Positions 17,330-26,014 of a stretch of DNA of 64,000 nucleotides are shown in pieces (position 1 is the first letter of the stretch; the number at the start of each line of letters is the position of its first letter). The position numbers were made by a program, and so were the translations under genes. The notes under the pieces were generated by a model, which worked only from the letters and a program-made list of their open reading frames with translations, did no database searches and was not told the origin of the DNA. Where the stretch lies: assembly GCF_001028625.1 (NCBI RefSeq), contig NZ_CP011805.1, positions 2,713,001-2,777,000 on the forward strand, read 5' to 3'. This stretch comes from Pelagerythrobacter marensis. GTDB taxonomy: Bacteria; Pseudomonadota; Alphaproteobacteria; Sphingomonadales; Sphingomonadaceae.

Positions 17330-17401
17330 GCCCGTTCCCTAGACCCATGGGACGGATTGGCAACCCTTGCCAGAGCGTGCGAGCCCCGGCAGGGGCAACG
17401 A

Positions 17402-18136
17402 ATGCGCGTGATCTTCAGCCGGAAGGGTTTCGACAGCGCGGCGGGTGGCGGCGCTTCGCCCATCGTCGATGGCCGTCCGGTCAGTCTGCCGATCCCCGCC
17501 GGCGGGGCATCGCGCACGACCTACGGCGCGCTCGGGCTGGGCGAACTCGTCAGTCGGGCCAGCCGCGGCCGCCATGGGCCAGACGATCCTTGCCATCACG
17601 ATCCGATGTTTCTGGCGGACGGCACCTGCCTGTTCGGCCAATGCGGGGCGGCGCAGACCCACCTGACCAATCGGGGTGTGGGCGCAGGCGACGTGTTCCT
17701 GTTCTTCGGCCTGTTCCGGGACGAGGGCACGGGCGAGCCGCATCATCGCATCTTCGGCTATCTCGCGGTGGAGGAGGTCATCCCGCTTGCCGGCTGCGCG
17801 CCGGGGGTGCTGGACGCCCTGCTCCGTCACGACCATCCGCACGCCATTGGTATGAGTGCGGCGAACGATACCGTCTACCACGGCCCGGGGCAGGTGGCGG
17901 GGCGGGCCAGCGACGCCCTGCGATTGACCGTCCCCGAAGGGCCGCCCTCGCTCTGGCAGCGGCCGGACTGGCTCCGCCGCGGCGGGCTCAGCTATCACGA
18001 CCGCGCCGACCGCTGGCTGCGCGGGGGACGGCTGAAAAGCGTGGCGCGCGGGCAGGAATTCGTTGCCGATATCGGCCGCCGTACGGCCCCGCGCGAATGG
18101 CTCGCGCGGGTGCTGGAAGAGATCAGAGCGACTTGA
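17402..18136 (+). CDS. Nmad3-like protein (putative nucleotide-modification-associated domain 3)
   Basis: A 244-residue protein starting MRVIFSRKGFDS, with an AGGGG ribosome site. The first ~100 residues show RKGFDSAAGGGASPIV, PIPAGG, HHDPMF, CLFGQCGAAQTHLTNRGVG and DVFLFFGLFRD, the conserved segments of a family annotated as nucleotide modification associated domain 3. In other genomes such domains are linked by genome-context analysis to modified DNA bases, but no biochemical function is established. Here it stands alone, divergent from the nucleotidyltransferase and convergent, with a 14-base overlap, with mmsB. No phage or restriction genes are nearby. Confidence 0.65.
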   Translation: MRVIFSRKGFDSAAGGGASPIVDGRPVSLPIPAGGASRTTYGALGLGELVSRASRGRHGPDDPCHHDPMFLADGTCLFGQCGAAQTHLTNRGVGAGDVFLFFGLFRDEGTGEPHHRIFGYLAVEEVIPLAGCAPGVLDALLRHDHPHAIGMSAANDTVYHGPGQVAGRASDALRLTVPEGPPSLWQRPDWLRRGGLSYHDRADRWLRGGRLKSVARGQEFVADIGRRTAPREWLARVLEEIRAT

Positions 18137-18989
18137 TGATGGCCGAGAAGTCCAGCGCCCCGTGCTCCGCGGCGAAATCCTCGTAAAGCTCCTTCGCATG
18201 TTGCCCCAGCGGCGTGCTGGCACCCGATGTTTCGGCAGCTTCCATCGCGAGCTTCAGATCCTTGAGCATAAGGGCGCTGGCAAACCCGCCCTTATAATCG
18301 TTGTCCGACGGGCTTTGCGGGCCGACACCGGGAACCGGGCAATAGCTGGTCATCGACCACGACTGTCCCGTCGCCTTGGAAGAGATGTCGTAGAAAACCT
18401 GGGGGTCGAGCCCAAGTTTTTCGGCCAGCCTGAACCCCTCGCAGGTTGCGATCATCGTCGCGGCGAGGATGAGGTTGTTGCACAGCTTGGCAGCTTCCCC
18501 CGCGCCCGCGTCGCCCGCGTGGATCACAGCCTTGCCCATCGCAGCCAGGATCGGTTCGGCGCGCGCGAAGGCCTCGGCCGTGCCGCCGACCATGAACGTC
18601 AGCGTGCCGCCGTTGGCCGCCGCAATGCCGCCTGAAACCGGCGCGTCGACCATCAGGTAGCCTTTGGCGCTTGCGGCTTCGGACAAGTCGCGGGTCGTCG
18701 CGACATCGATTGTCGAACAGTCGAGCACGATCGCGCCCTGGGGCGCATGGCCGAAGACATCGTTTTCCAGAACGCCCCGCACGATCGCGCCGTTGGGCAG
18801 CATGGTGACGACAGCCTCCACACCTTTCACGGCCTCCTGCGCATCGGCAAAGACCGTGCAGCCGTGGCCTGCGGCAGTGGCGCGGGCGTCTTCGCTGAGA
18901 TCGAAGGCGTTCACGGCATGCCCCGCCTTGACGAGGTTGGCGGCCATCCCGCCACCCATATTGCCGAGGCCGATAAAGGCGATTTTCAT
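18123..18989 (-). CDS. mmsB: 3-hydroxyisobutyrate dehydrogenase
   Basis: Oxidises 3-hydroxyisobutyrate to methylmalonate semialdehyde in valine degradation. 288 residues from ATG 18989; the open frame upstream is not needed. KIAFIGLGNMGGGMAANLVKAG is the beta-hydroxyacid dehydrogenase NAD motif, DAPVSGGIAAANGGTL the substrate loop, and GEAAKLCNNL holds the catalytic lysine near residue 170. Last gene of the minus-strand valine operon whose order is mmsA, two lipoproteins, acyl-CoA dehydrogenase, HIBCH, enoyl-CoA hydratase, mmsB. Confidence 0.94.
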   Translation of the reverse strand: MKIAFIGLGNMGGGMAANLVKAGHAVNAFDLSEDARATAAGHGCTVFADAQEAVKGVEAVVTMLPNGAIVRGVLENDVFGHAPQGAIVLDCSTIDVATTRDLSEAASAKGYLMVDAPVSGGIAAANGGTLTFMVGGTAEAFARAEPILAAMGKAVIHAGDAGAGEAAKLCNNLILAATMIATCEGFRLAEKLGLDPQVFYDISSKATGQSWSMTSYCPVPGVGPQSPSDNDYKGGFASALMLKDLKLAMEAAETSGASTPLGQHAKELYEDFAAEHGALDFSAIIKSL

Positions 18990-19029
18990 GATTTCTCTCC
19001 GCGTATTCTTTTCTCGTGCCAGGGAAGGA

Positions 19030-19815
19030 TTATCGCCCCTTCCACTTGCCCTCGCGCTTCTCAACGAAGGCGGCCATGCCTTCGGCCTTGTCTTCGCTGG
19101 CGGCGAGGATCTGGAAGATGCGGCGTTCGATGATCAGGCCCTGGTCGAGGCTGGTTTCGAAGGCCGCATTGACCATTTCCTTGTTCGCGATCGCGGCCAT
19201 CGGCGGCATGCTGGCGATCTGCGCGGCAGTTTTCAGCGCTTCGTCGAGCAGCGTGTCATGCGGCACGACGCGCGCGACCAAGTTGCTGCGCTCGGCTTCA
19301 GCGGCATCCATCATCCGGCCAGTGAGGCACATCTCCATCGCCTTCGACTTGCCGACGGCCCTGGTCAGGCGCTGCGATCCGCCCATGCCCGGCGCGACGC
19401 CCAGCTTGATTTCGGGCTGGCCGAACTTGGCGTTTTCGCTCGCGATGATGAAATCGGCCATCATCGCCAGTTCGCAGCCGCCGCCCAGCGCGAAACCGTT
19501 GACCGCCGCGATCCACGGCTTGCGGGTCTTCTTTACGATCTCGCTGGTCCAGGGGCTGAAGAAATCCTCCAGGTAGAAGTCGGCCGCCGCCTTCTCGCTC
19601 ATTTCCTTGATGTCGGCGCCCGCGGCGAAGGCCTTGTCGCCCGACCCGGTCAGGACCGCGCAGAGCTGTCCCCGGTCCGCCTCGTAGGCGGCGAAGGCGT
19701 CGATCAGTTCTTCGAGAATCGTGCTGTTCAGCGCATTGAGCGCCTTGGGCCGATTGAGCGTGATCAGCGTCACTGCATCGCGCTGTTCGACGGTGATGGT
19801 TTCGTAGTCGGCCAT
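19030..19815 (-). CDS. Enoyl-CoA hydratase
   Basis: Crotonase family, 261 residues from the ATG at 19815 (MADYETITV). FAAGADIKEM and ALGGGCELAMMADF form the oxyanion hole; FGQPEIKLGVAPGMGGSQRL carries the second catalytic glutamate region. In this operon it should hydrate methacrylyl-CoA (and perhaps crotonyl-CoA). A REP-like element separates it from the HIBCH gene upstream. Confidence 0.92.
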   Translation of the reverse strand: MADYETITVEQRDAVTLITLNRPKALNALNSTILEELIDAFAAYEADRGQLCAVLTGSGDKAFAAGADIKEMSEKAAADFYLEDFFSPWTSEIVKKTRKPWIAAVNGFALGGGCELAMMADFIIASENAKFGQPEIKLGVAPGMGGSQRLTRAVGKSKAMEMCLTGRMMDAAEAERSNLVARVVPHDTLLDEALKTAAQIASMPPMAAIANKEMVNAAFETSLDQGLIIERRIFQILAASEDKAEGMAAFVEKREGKWKGR

Positions 19816-19833
19816 TCGGCTCTCTCCAATTTC

Positions 19834-19922
19834 GTCACCCTGAACTCGTTTCAGGGTCCATGCTTCTGTCCGCACTGTCCCCCGTGGGGCGAGATGGATG
19901 CTGAAACAAGTTCAGCATGACG
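19834..19922. repeat. REP-like element with two inverted stem-loops
   Basis: Two imperfectly related stem-loops in opposite orientation: CCCTGAA/TTCAGGG around 19839-19856 and ATGCTGAA/TTCAGCAT around 19898-19919, separated by ~40 bases. On opposite strands both read as C-T-G-A-A-A-C-R-A-G-T-T-C-A-G. This pattern (stop-codon-free palindromes reading CTGAACTTGTTTCAG) is scattered in intergenic regions of many sphingomonad genomes. It lies between the HIBCH and enoyl-CoA hydratase genes and could stabilise or attenuate mRNA there. Confidence 0.75.
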
Positions 19923-19932
19923 GTGCGGGGTT

Positions 19933-20982
19933 TTACTTCAGCGGCGTCCATTCCTCGCCCTCGGGCAACGGGGCGAAGATGCTGTCGATCAATTCTTCGC
20001 TCACGCCCTCGGGCGCTGCGGGGTTCCATTGCGGGTCGTTCGTCTTGTCGACGATCACCGCGCGCACACCCTCGGCAAAATCGGGGCGGGTCAGCACGCG
20101 GCTGGCGATGCGATATTCCATGCGCATGTTGTCGGCGAAGCTGTCGAGTGTTTCGCTGGTCGCCAGCTGGCGCAGCGCGACCTTGCAGGTCTGCGGGCTC
20201 TTGCTGCGCAGCGTGGCGAGCTCCTTCGCCGCCCATTCGCTGTCGTCTGCCTCGAGGCTGGCGAGGATGTCCTCGTAGCGATCCGAGGCGAAGTGTTTCT
20301 TGATCAGCGCGGCATTCTCTTCCAGCCGCGCGGGCGGCGGGGTGGTGGAAAGTTCGGACAGGATCCCGCCGATCCGGTCGGGATGCTCGATAATCCGCGC
20401 CTTGGCTTCGGCGAGTTTCTCAGCCGGCAGGTAATGCGTGGCGATACCCGCCCAGACGCATTCCGCCCCGTCGAGCCGCGCACCGGTCAGCGCGAGGAAC
20501 TGGCCGAGCCGCCCGCCCAGCCGCGACAGATGCCAGCCGCCGCCCACGTCGGGGAACAGGCCGATGCCGCTTTCGGGCATGGCAAAGCGCGTGTTCTCGG
20601 TCGCGACGCGATATTTGCACGGCAGCGCGATACCGACGCCGCCGCCCATGGTGATGCCATCCATGAACGCCACGATCGGCTTGCCGTACTCGAACATCTG
20701 GTGGTTGAGCCGGTATTCGTCGTGGAAGAATTCGCGCCCGCTTTTCCCGCCATCGTTGAGCGCGGAATGGCGCAGCAGATTGATGTCGCCCCCCGCGCAG
20801 AAGCCGCGCCCCTCGGCATGGTCGAGGATGACGGCCTCGACACCGTCGTCGGCCGCCCAATCGGCGAGCGCCGCGCTCATCGCATGGCACATGTCGAGCG
20901 TCAGTGCATGCAGCGCCCTGGGGCGGTTGAGCGACAGGTGGCCGGTGCGGCCATGCGCGTGGATGTTCAGGTTCTCGGTCAT
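19933..20982 (-). CDS. 3-hydroxyisobutyryl-CoA hydrolase (enoyl-CoA hydratase/isomerase family)
   Basis: Hydrolyses 3-hydroxyisobutyryl-CoA to the free acid, protecting the cell from methacrylyl-CoA. 349 residues from ATG 20982 (MTENLNIH); an ATG at 20994 is an alternative. RGFCAGGDINLL, MGGGVGIALPCKYRVA and MPESGIGLFPDVGGGWHLS are HIBCH signatures, and the ~350-residue length with a C-terminal helical extension sets it apart from ordinary hydratases. Valine-operon context agrees. Confidence 0.93.
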   Translation of the reverse strand: MTENLNIHAHGRTGHLSLNRPRALHALTLDMCHAMSAALADWAADDGVEAVILDHAEGRGFCAGGDINLLRHSALNDGGKSGREFFHDEYRLNHQMFEYGKPIVAFMDGITMGGGVGIALPCKYRVATENTRFAMPESGIGLFPDVGGGWHLSRLGGRLGQFLALTGARLDGAECVWAGIATHYLPAEKLAEAKARIIEHPDRIGGILSELSTTPPPARLEENAALIKKHFASDRYEDILASLEADDSEWAAKELATLRSKSPQTCKVALRQLATSETLDSFADNMRMEYRIASRVLTRPDFAEGVRAVIVDKTNDPQWNPAAPEGVSEELIDSIFAPLPEGEEWTPLK

Positions 20983-21011
20983 TGGGTTTCTCATGTTGCC
21001 GCGGGTCGCGG

Positions 21012-22157
21012 TTACTGGCGCAGCAAGTCCCGGCCCACGATCATGCGCATGACCTGGTTGGTCCCTTCGAGGATCGAGTGGACGCGCAGGTCGCGCCAGA
21101 AACGCTCGATCGGGTATTCCTTCAGGTATCCGTATCCGCCGAACAGCTGCAGCGCGTCGTTCACCACGTTGCTGCCGCTGTCGGTCGCGAGCCGCTTGGC
21201 CATGGCGGAAAACTTGCTCTTGTCGGGTGCGTTGTCGGTCACCTTGGCCGCGGCGAGATAGAGCAGCGCGCGGGCCGCCTCCAGCTCGGTCGCCATATCG
21301 GCCAGCATGAACTGGGTGTTCTGGAAATCGGCGATCGGCTGGCCGAACTGCTGGCGTTCCCGGGTATATTTCACCGCTTCGTCAAGACAGCGCTGCGCCC
21401 CGCCGAGCGAGCAGGCCCCGATGTTCAGACGCCCGCCATCGAGCCCCATCATCGCGAAGCGGAACCCCTCGCCCTCGTCGCCGATCCGGTTGGCGACGGG
21501 TATCCGTGCGTCTTCGAAGACGACCTGCGCCGTGGGGCTGGCGTTCCAGCCGAGCTTCTTTTCCGGCTTGCCGAAGCTGACGCCGGGGGTGTCCTTTTCC
21601 ACCACCAGGCAGGTGATGCCCCTGGTCTTGTGCTCGCCGGTGCGGACCATGACGACGTAGATATCGTTGAAGCCGCCGCCGGAAATGAACTGCTTGGTCC
21701 CGTTCAGGACATAGTCGTCGCCATCGCGGCGGGCGGTTGTCTTGAGGCCTGCGGCGTCCGATCCGCTGCCCGGTTCGGTCAGCGCATAGCTGGCGATGTT
21801 TTCCATCGTCACCAGTTTCGGCAGAAATCTGGCCTTGGCTTCCCTGCTGCCGAAACTGTCGATCATCCACGACGCCATGTTGTGGATCGAGACATAGGCG
21901 CTCGTCGCCGGGCAGCCGTAAGCCATGGCTTCCATGATCAACGCGGCTTCCAGCCGGCCGAGCGCGATCCCGCCGCTTTCTTCCGAAACGTAGATCGCGC
22001 CGAAGCCCAGTTCCCCCGTCTTCTGGATCACGTCGCGCGGGAAATGATGCGTTTCGTCCCATTCGGCAGCGAAAGGGGTGATGTTGTCCGCGGTGAAACG
22101 CTGCGCCATTTCCTGAATGGCGAGCTGATCATCGGTCAGCTGGAATTGTCCGGTCAT
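21012..22157 (-). CDS. Acyl-CoA dehydrogenase, probable isobutyryl-CoA dehydrogenase
   Basis: FAD enzyme of 381 residues from ATG 22157. YALTEPGSGSDAAGLKT and the FISGGGFNDIYVV loop bind FAD/substrate; the catalytic base is the glutamate in HSILEGTNQVMR. QLFGGYGYLKEYPIERFWRD is standard. Downstream of mmsA and upstream of HIBCH, so isobutyryl-CoA (valine) is the likely substrate; 2-methylbutyryl-CoA is possible. Confidence 0.92.
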   Translation of the reverse strand: MTGQFQLTDDQLAIQEMAQRFTADNITPFAAEWDETHHFPRDVIQKTGELGFGAIYVSEESGGIALGRLEAALIMEAMAYGCPATSAYVSIHNMASWMIDSFGSREAKARFLPKLVTMENIASYALTEPGSGSDAAGLKTTARRDGDDYVLNGTKQFISGGGFNDIYVVMVRTGEHKTRGITCLVVEKDTPGVSFGKPEKKLGWNASPTAQVVFEDARIPVANRIGDEGEGFRFAMMGLDGGRLNIGACSLGGAQRCLDEAVKYTRERQQFGQPIADFQNTQFMLADMATELEAARALLYLAAAKVTDNAPDKSKFSAMAKRLATDSGSNVVNDALQLFGGYGYLKEYPIERFWRDLRVHSILEGTNQVMRMIVGRDLLRQ

Positions 22158-22268
22158 GGGCAGGCTCTGCTTCGGTGGCGCCGGGGCAAGCACGGCGGGA
22201 GGGGGAGGTGCGGCGTCGCGCGCAGTGGCCCGGCCGGCGATATGGCCGGGCCGCTGCATGCCGCGGGG

Positions 22269-22562
22269 TTACCCGCAGGTGACGTCGGTGATCGTCATCG
22301 CCTGATCGTACATCACGTTGACCCGGTCCTGCCGGAAATCCATCGTGAATGCTGCACCGGGAGGGCCCCAACGCAGCTGGCGCGCGCCGGTGGCCTGCAG
22401 GATTCGCGAGCCGACCTGCCCGGTTGCCTTCTGGCCGACATAGGCGCTGGCCGCATCGGCGCTGCAGGTGCCGGGGCCGCCGTCGGGGCTATCGGCGGTG
22501 GTGGCGCAGGCGGCCAGCATCGCGGCGGGCGCTATAACGGCGAGGGCTTTCAGATCGGGCAT
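22269..22562 (-). CDS. Small lipoprotein with peptidase inhibitor I78 fold
   Basis: A 97-residue secreted protein. The lipobox LAAC after a short signal peptide (cysteine at residue 19) predicts a lipoprotein. The mature part has CSADAASAYVGQKA, GARQLRWGPPGAAFTMDF and RVNVMYDQAMTITDVTCG, matching the I78 potato-inhibitor-like family (D-F ... R-x-N-V ... I-x-x-V-x-C-G). It may inhibit periplasmic or external serine proteases. It overlaps the lipoprotein gene upstream by one base (TGATG) and is embedded in the valine operon without obvious metabolic link. Confidence 0.78.
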   Translation of the reverse strand: MPDLKALAVIAPAAMLAACATTADSPDGGPGTCSADAASAYVGQKATGQVGSRILQATGARQLRWGPPGAAFTMDFRQDRVNVMYDQAMTITDVTCG

Positions 22563-23059
22563 CAGGCTTCTCCTTCACTCGGGCATTCGACATACCGCAG
22601 GGGTTCGGGAATGGCACCTTCGCCATATTCGCTGCGGATCAGGGCTGCGCCGTCTTCCGCGGATTCGAGCGCCATGTCGCGGGTCCGTTCCATCCCTTCG
22701 CCGGTAAAGGCGAACGTTGCGCGGATGGAATCGCCATCACGTTCGGCCACGTTATCCAGCGTCGCGCGCGATTCGTAGAACGTCACCGATTGGCCGTCCA
22801 CTTCGATCAGCCCCTTGGCATCGCCGCGGGTCGAGGTGCAATCGGCGGCAACCAGCCCCCAGCGGCCGTGCAGCGCGGCCGGAATGCCGGTGCCATCTGC
22901 GTCCAGCGGCGCGGCACCGTCGCCGATCCCGCCGTCGGGTTCGACCGGCATTGCATCTTCGGTCCCGTCGGGTGTGGGGGCGTCGGCGTCGCTTGCGGGT
23001 TCTCCGCAGGCGACAAGCGCCAGGGCCGGTAAAGCCGCAAGGAATGAAATCGTTCGCAT
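22562..23059 (-). CDS. Lipoprotein of unknown function
   Basis: A 165-residue protein. The signal MRTISFLAALPALALVACGE carries lipobox LVAC with cysteine 18. A low-complexity acidic linker (residues ~20-55, rich in D, P, G, A) follows. The rest, from LHGRWGLVAADCTSTRGDAKG onward, alternates beta-like stretches with a cysteine pair (DCTS and YVEC), suggesting a small beta-barrel. No close functional family is recognised. It lies between mmsA and the I78 inhibitor gene and is coupled to the latter. Confidence 0.75.
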   Translation of the reverse strand: MRTISFLAALPALALVACGEPASDADAPTPDGTEDAMPVEPDGGIGDGAAPLDADGTGIPAALHGRWGLVAADCTSTRGDAKGLIEVDGQSVTFYESRATLDNVAERDGDSIRATFAFTGEGMERTRDMALESAEDGAALIRSEYGEGAIPEPLRYVECPSEGEA

Positions 23060-23123
23060 CGAACTCTCCTGTCTTCGCTGTTGGCGTCAACTCGCGAAAC
23101 GAGCCGACTTTCCCGGCATCCGG

Positions 23124-24620
23124 TCACCCCATTGTCGGGATGACGAAAGCGTTCGATCCATCGCCGCCGCCATCGGGCCAGCGCTGGGTCACGGTTTTCA
23201 CTTTCGTCCAGAACTTCAGACCTTCGGTGCCGTACTGGTTGGTATCGCCAAAGGCGCTGCGCTTCCAGCCGCCAAAGCTGTGATAGCTGACCGGGACGGG
23301 GATCGGAACGTTGACCCCGACCATGCCGACGTTCACCCGGGCCGCGAATTCGCGCGCCGCGTGGCCGTTGCGGGTGAAGATGGCGACGCCGTTGCCATAC
23401 TGGTGATCGCTCGGCAGGCGTACGGCTTCCTCGAAATCCGCCGCCCGGACGATCTGGAGCACGGGGCCGAAGATTTCCTCCTGATAGGATTTCATCTGCG
23501 GGGTTACCCGGTCGAGCAGGGTCGGCCCGACGAAGAAGCCATTCTCGTGCCCCTGGAGCGAGAACCCGCGCCCGTCGACGACGACTTCGGCACCTTCCCC
23601 CTCGGCGGTGTCGATCCACTGTTCGATCCGCGCCTTGTGTTCCGGCGTCACGACCGGCCCGTAATGCGCGTCGGGATCGTTCGATACGCCCACACGCAAC
23701 CCTTCGATCGCCGGGATCAGCTTTTCGCGCAGGCGATCGGCCGTGTCCTCGCCCACCGGAACGACGACCGGCAGCGCCATGCAGCGCTCGCCCGCCGAAC
23801 CGAAGGCGGCGCCGGCCAGGTCGTTCACCACCTGGTCCAGATCGGCATCGGGCATGACGATCCCGTGGTTCTTCGCCCCGCCCATGGCCTGGACGCGCTT
23901 GCCGTTGTCGACCCCGCGACGATAGACGTAATGCGCGATGTCGCTGGAGCCGACGAAGCTGATACCTGCAATGTCGGGATGGTCGAGGATTGCATCGACC
24001 ATTTCCTTGTCGCCGTGGACGACCTGCAGCAGCCCTTCGGGCGCGCCGGCTTCCAGGAACAGTTCGGCCAGGCGGACCGGCACGCTCGGGTCGCGCTCGC
24101 TCGGCTTCAGGATGAAGGCATTGCCCGCCGCGATCGCCATGCCGAACATCCACATCGGGATCATCGCCGGGAAGTTGAACGGCGTGATCCCGGCCCCGAT
24201 GCCCAGTGGCTGACGCATCGAATAGACATCGATGCCCGGCCCGGCGCCAACAGTATATTCACCCTTGAGAACCTGCGGAATGCCACAGGCGTATTCGATC
24301 ACTTCCAGGCCGCGCTGCACGTCGCCCTTGGCATCGTCGACCACTTTGCCGTGCTCGCTCGAAAGCATCTCGGCCAGGTCCTGCATATTGGCCTCGATCA
24401 GTTCCTTGAAACGGAACATGACCCGCGCGCGCTTCTGCGGATTGGTTATCGCCCATTCCGGCTGGACTTTCTTCGCGGCCGCGACCGCCCGGTCGAGCAT
24501 CGCGGCATCGCCCAGCGCAACTTCTGCCTGGACCTCTCCGGTCGAGGGGTTCCACACCTGGTGCCTGCGCCCCGTGCCGCCGCTGGCTCCCCCGGCGATA
24601 AAATGGTTCACCTGACGCAT
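23124..24620 (-). CDS. mmsA: Methylmalonate-semialdehyde dehydrogenase (CoA-acylating)
   Basis: Converts methylmalonate semialdehyde to propionyl-CoA with CoA and NAD. 498 residues from ATG 24620 (MRQVNHFIAGG). GITPFNFPAMIPMWMFG and SFVGSSDIAHYVY are typical; the catalytic cysteine is in GSAGERCMALPVVV. First gene of the valine operon, divergent from a LysR regulator with 102 bases between starts, so LysR control is likely. Confidence 0.95.
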   Translation of the reverse strand: MRQVNHFIAGGASGGTGRRHQVWNPSTGEVQAEVALGDAAMLDRAVAAAKKVQPEWAITNPQKRARVMFRFKELIEANMQDLAEMLSSEHGKVVDDAKGDVQRGLEVIEYACGIPQVLKGEYTVGAGPGIDVYSMRQPLGIGAGITPFNFPAMIPMWMFGMAIAAGNAFILKPSERDPSVPVRLAELFLEAGAPEGLLQVVHGDKEMVDAILDHPDIAGISFVGSSDIAHYVYRRGVDNGKRVQAMGGAKNHGIVMPDADLDQVVNDLAGAAFGSAGERCMALPVVVPVGEDTADRLREKLIPAIEGLRVGVSNDPDAHYGPVVTPEHKARIEQWIDTAEGEGAEVVVDGRGFSLQGHENGFFVGPTLLDRVTPQMKSYQEEIFGPVLQIVRAADFEEAVRLPSDHQYGNGVAIFTRNGHAAREFAARVNVGMVGVNVPIPVPVSYHSFGGWKRSAFGDTNQYGTEGLKFWTKVKTVTQRWPDGGGDGSNAFVIPTMG

Positions 24621-24722
24621 GGCATCTCTCCTGCTGGTTCTCGTTAGCGCTCGATCTGGCGCGGATCGTGCCGATTGCAAGCGTACAGACAACACTCAAT
24701 CCTGCAGGTAGAAGCTGCGATT

Positions 24723-25619
24723 ATGCAGGATATCAACTGGAACGATCTGCGCGTCTTCCTGGCGGTGGCCGAGGCAGGGCAGATTGCGCGCGCAGCACGG
24801 GGCCTGCGGCTTGACCCGACCACGCTCGGGCGCCGGCTGCGGCGGCTGGAGCTGCAGCTCGAAACCACATTGTTCGAACGCACGCGCGAGGGCCAGACGC
24901 TGACCAAGGCCGGTGAAGGGCTGCTGGCCAGGGCCGAGACGATGGCGCGCGCCGTGCGCTCGATCGATAGCGCACGCGAACAGCGATCGGGGCTGGGCGG
25001 CAACTTGCGGCTCAGTGTCTCGGAAGGGTTCGGCAGTCGCTTCCTCACCCCCTACCTGCCCCGGTTTGCCCGCACGCATCCCGATCTTTCGATCGAACTG
25101 GTTGCCAGCAGCGGCTTTCTCAGCCCGTCGCGGCGCGAAGCCGACCTGGCGGTAATGCTGTCGAGGCCGGAAGCGGGGCCGGTAATCTCGCGCAAGCTCG
25201 CCGATTACAGCCTTCGGCTATATGCCAGCGCCGACTATCTGGAAATCCACGGGGAACCGCGCGCGCCGGCCGATCTTGCGCGGGGGCACCGGCTGGTCAG
25301 CTACATCCCCGAACTCCTTTACGCGCCCGAACTCAATTATCTGGACGATTTTCATTCGGGCCTGTCGGCGGATATCCGCTCGACGAGCATCAACGCGCAA
25401 AGCCGCCTGATCGAAGAAGGCGCAGGGATCGGGGTCCTGCCCTGCTTTATCGGCGACCGCGCGCCCGGGCTGGTTCCGGTATGTCGCGAGCGGATGATCC
25501 AGCGCAGTTTCTGGATCGTCACCCACCAGGACATGCACGGGCTGCCCCGAGTGCGGATCGCGCGCGACTGGCTGCTGGATTGCGTTCGCGCTGGCCGTTC
25601 ACTGCTCATGCCCGATTGA
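24723..25619 (+). CDS. LysR-family transcriptional regulator
   Basis: 298 residues from ATG 24723. The winged helix-turn-helix is residues ~5-65 (NDLRVFLAVAEAGQIARAA, then TTLGRRLRRLE as recognition helix). The substrate domain (~90-295) shows GNLRLSVSEGFGSRFLTPYL and a periplasmic-binding-like fold. Divergent from mmsA and separated by a short gap, the standard layout for LysR control of an adjacent operon; the inducer could be a valine intermediate. No clear T-N11-A palindrome was found in the gap. Confidence 0.88.
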   Translation: MQDINWNDLRVFLAVAEAGQIARAARGLRLDPTTLGRRLRRLELQLETTLFERTREGQTLTKAGEGLLARAETMARAVRSIDSAREQRSGLGGNLRLSVSEGFGSRFLTPYLPRFARTHPDLSIELVASSGFLSPSRREADLAVMLSRPEAGPVISRKLADYSLRLYASADYLEIHGEPRAPADLARGHRLVSYIPELLYAPELNYLDDFHSGLSADIRSTSINAQSRLIEEGAGIGVLPCFIGDRAPGLVPVCRERMIQRSFWIVTHQDMHGLPRVRIARDWLLDCVRAGRSLLMPD

Positions 25620-25656
25620 CCGCCGCCCCACCTTCAGGCAAATGCGCGCTCCCAAA

Positions 25657-25730
25657 GCGGGTGTAGCTCAATGGTAGAGCAGCAGCTTCCCAAGCTGACG
25701 ACGAGGGTTCGATTCCCTTCACCCGCTCCA
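25657..25730 (+). tRNA. tRNA-Gly (anticodon CCC)
   Basis: 74 bases with encoded CCA. Acceptor GCGGGTG pairs with CACCCGC; D arm GCTC/GAGC; anticodon loop TTCCCAA gives CCC; T arm GAGGG-TTCGATT-CCCTT. Reads glycine GGG codons. It marks the boundary between core genes on the left and accessory-looking genes on the right. Confidence 0.95.
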
Positions 25731-25756
25731 CGGCCGCCTTCCCAAAACATCCCGGA

Positions 25757-25797
25757 AACGCCATAAAACCCTTGGAAATCCGAGGGTTTCTGGCGTT
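25757..25797 (+). terminator. Long hairpin downstream of tRNA-Gly
   Basis: Outer arms AACGCCA (25757-25763) and TGGCGTT (25791-25797) enclose AAACCCTTGG / CCGAGGGTTT with an AAAT loop. The stem is about 16 bp with single-base bulges, 27 bases after the tRNA. It is a probable terminator or 3' processing signal for the tRNA transcript. The rest of 25798-26014 shows no gene; it is less GC-rich than its surroundings. Confidence 0.6.
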
Positions 25798-26014
25798 CGG
25801 TTGTCCTGCATTTGCCGCTCGCGTTTTCGGACGGAGTGCGTTTCGACCAATTGCAGTTGCGGCTCTCGAAAAAAACGAGAATCGCGAGGTGTCACAGCTC
25901 ATTTTCACGATCAGTCAGACGCCCGGAGGCGAGCTGCTCAAGCGCGATCGGGCGCATCGCTCGCCGCAATCCAAACCGCTGCATTCAGCGCGATCAGGCG
26001 CGGCGGCAGATTGA

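Noticed and set aside
25606..25908. Minus-strand frame of 100 residues containing VKGIEPSSSAWEAAALPLSYTR
   Set aside because: This is the antisense translation of the tRNA-Gly, a well-known false gene product.
25731..26014. Integrase remnant after tRNA-Gly
   Set aside because: No tyrosine recombinase motif in any frame; only a hairpin is visible.
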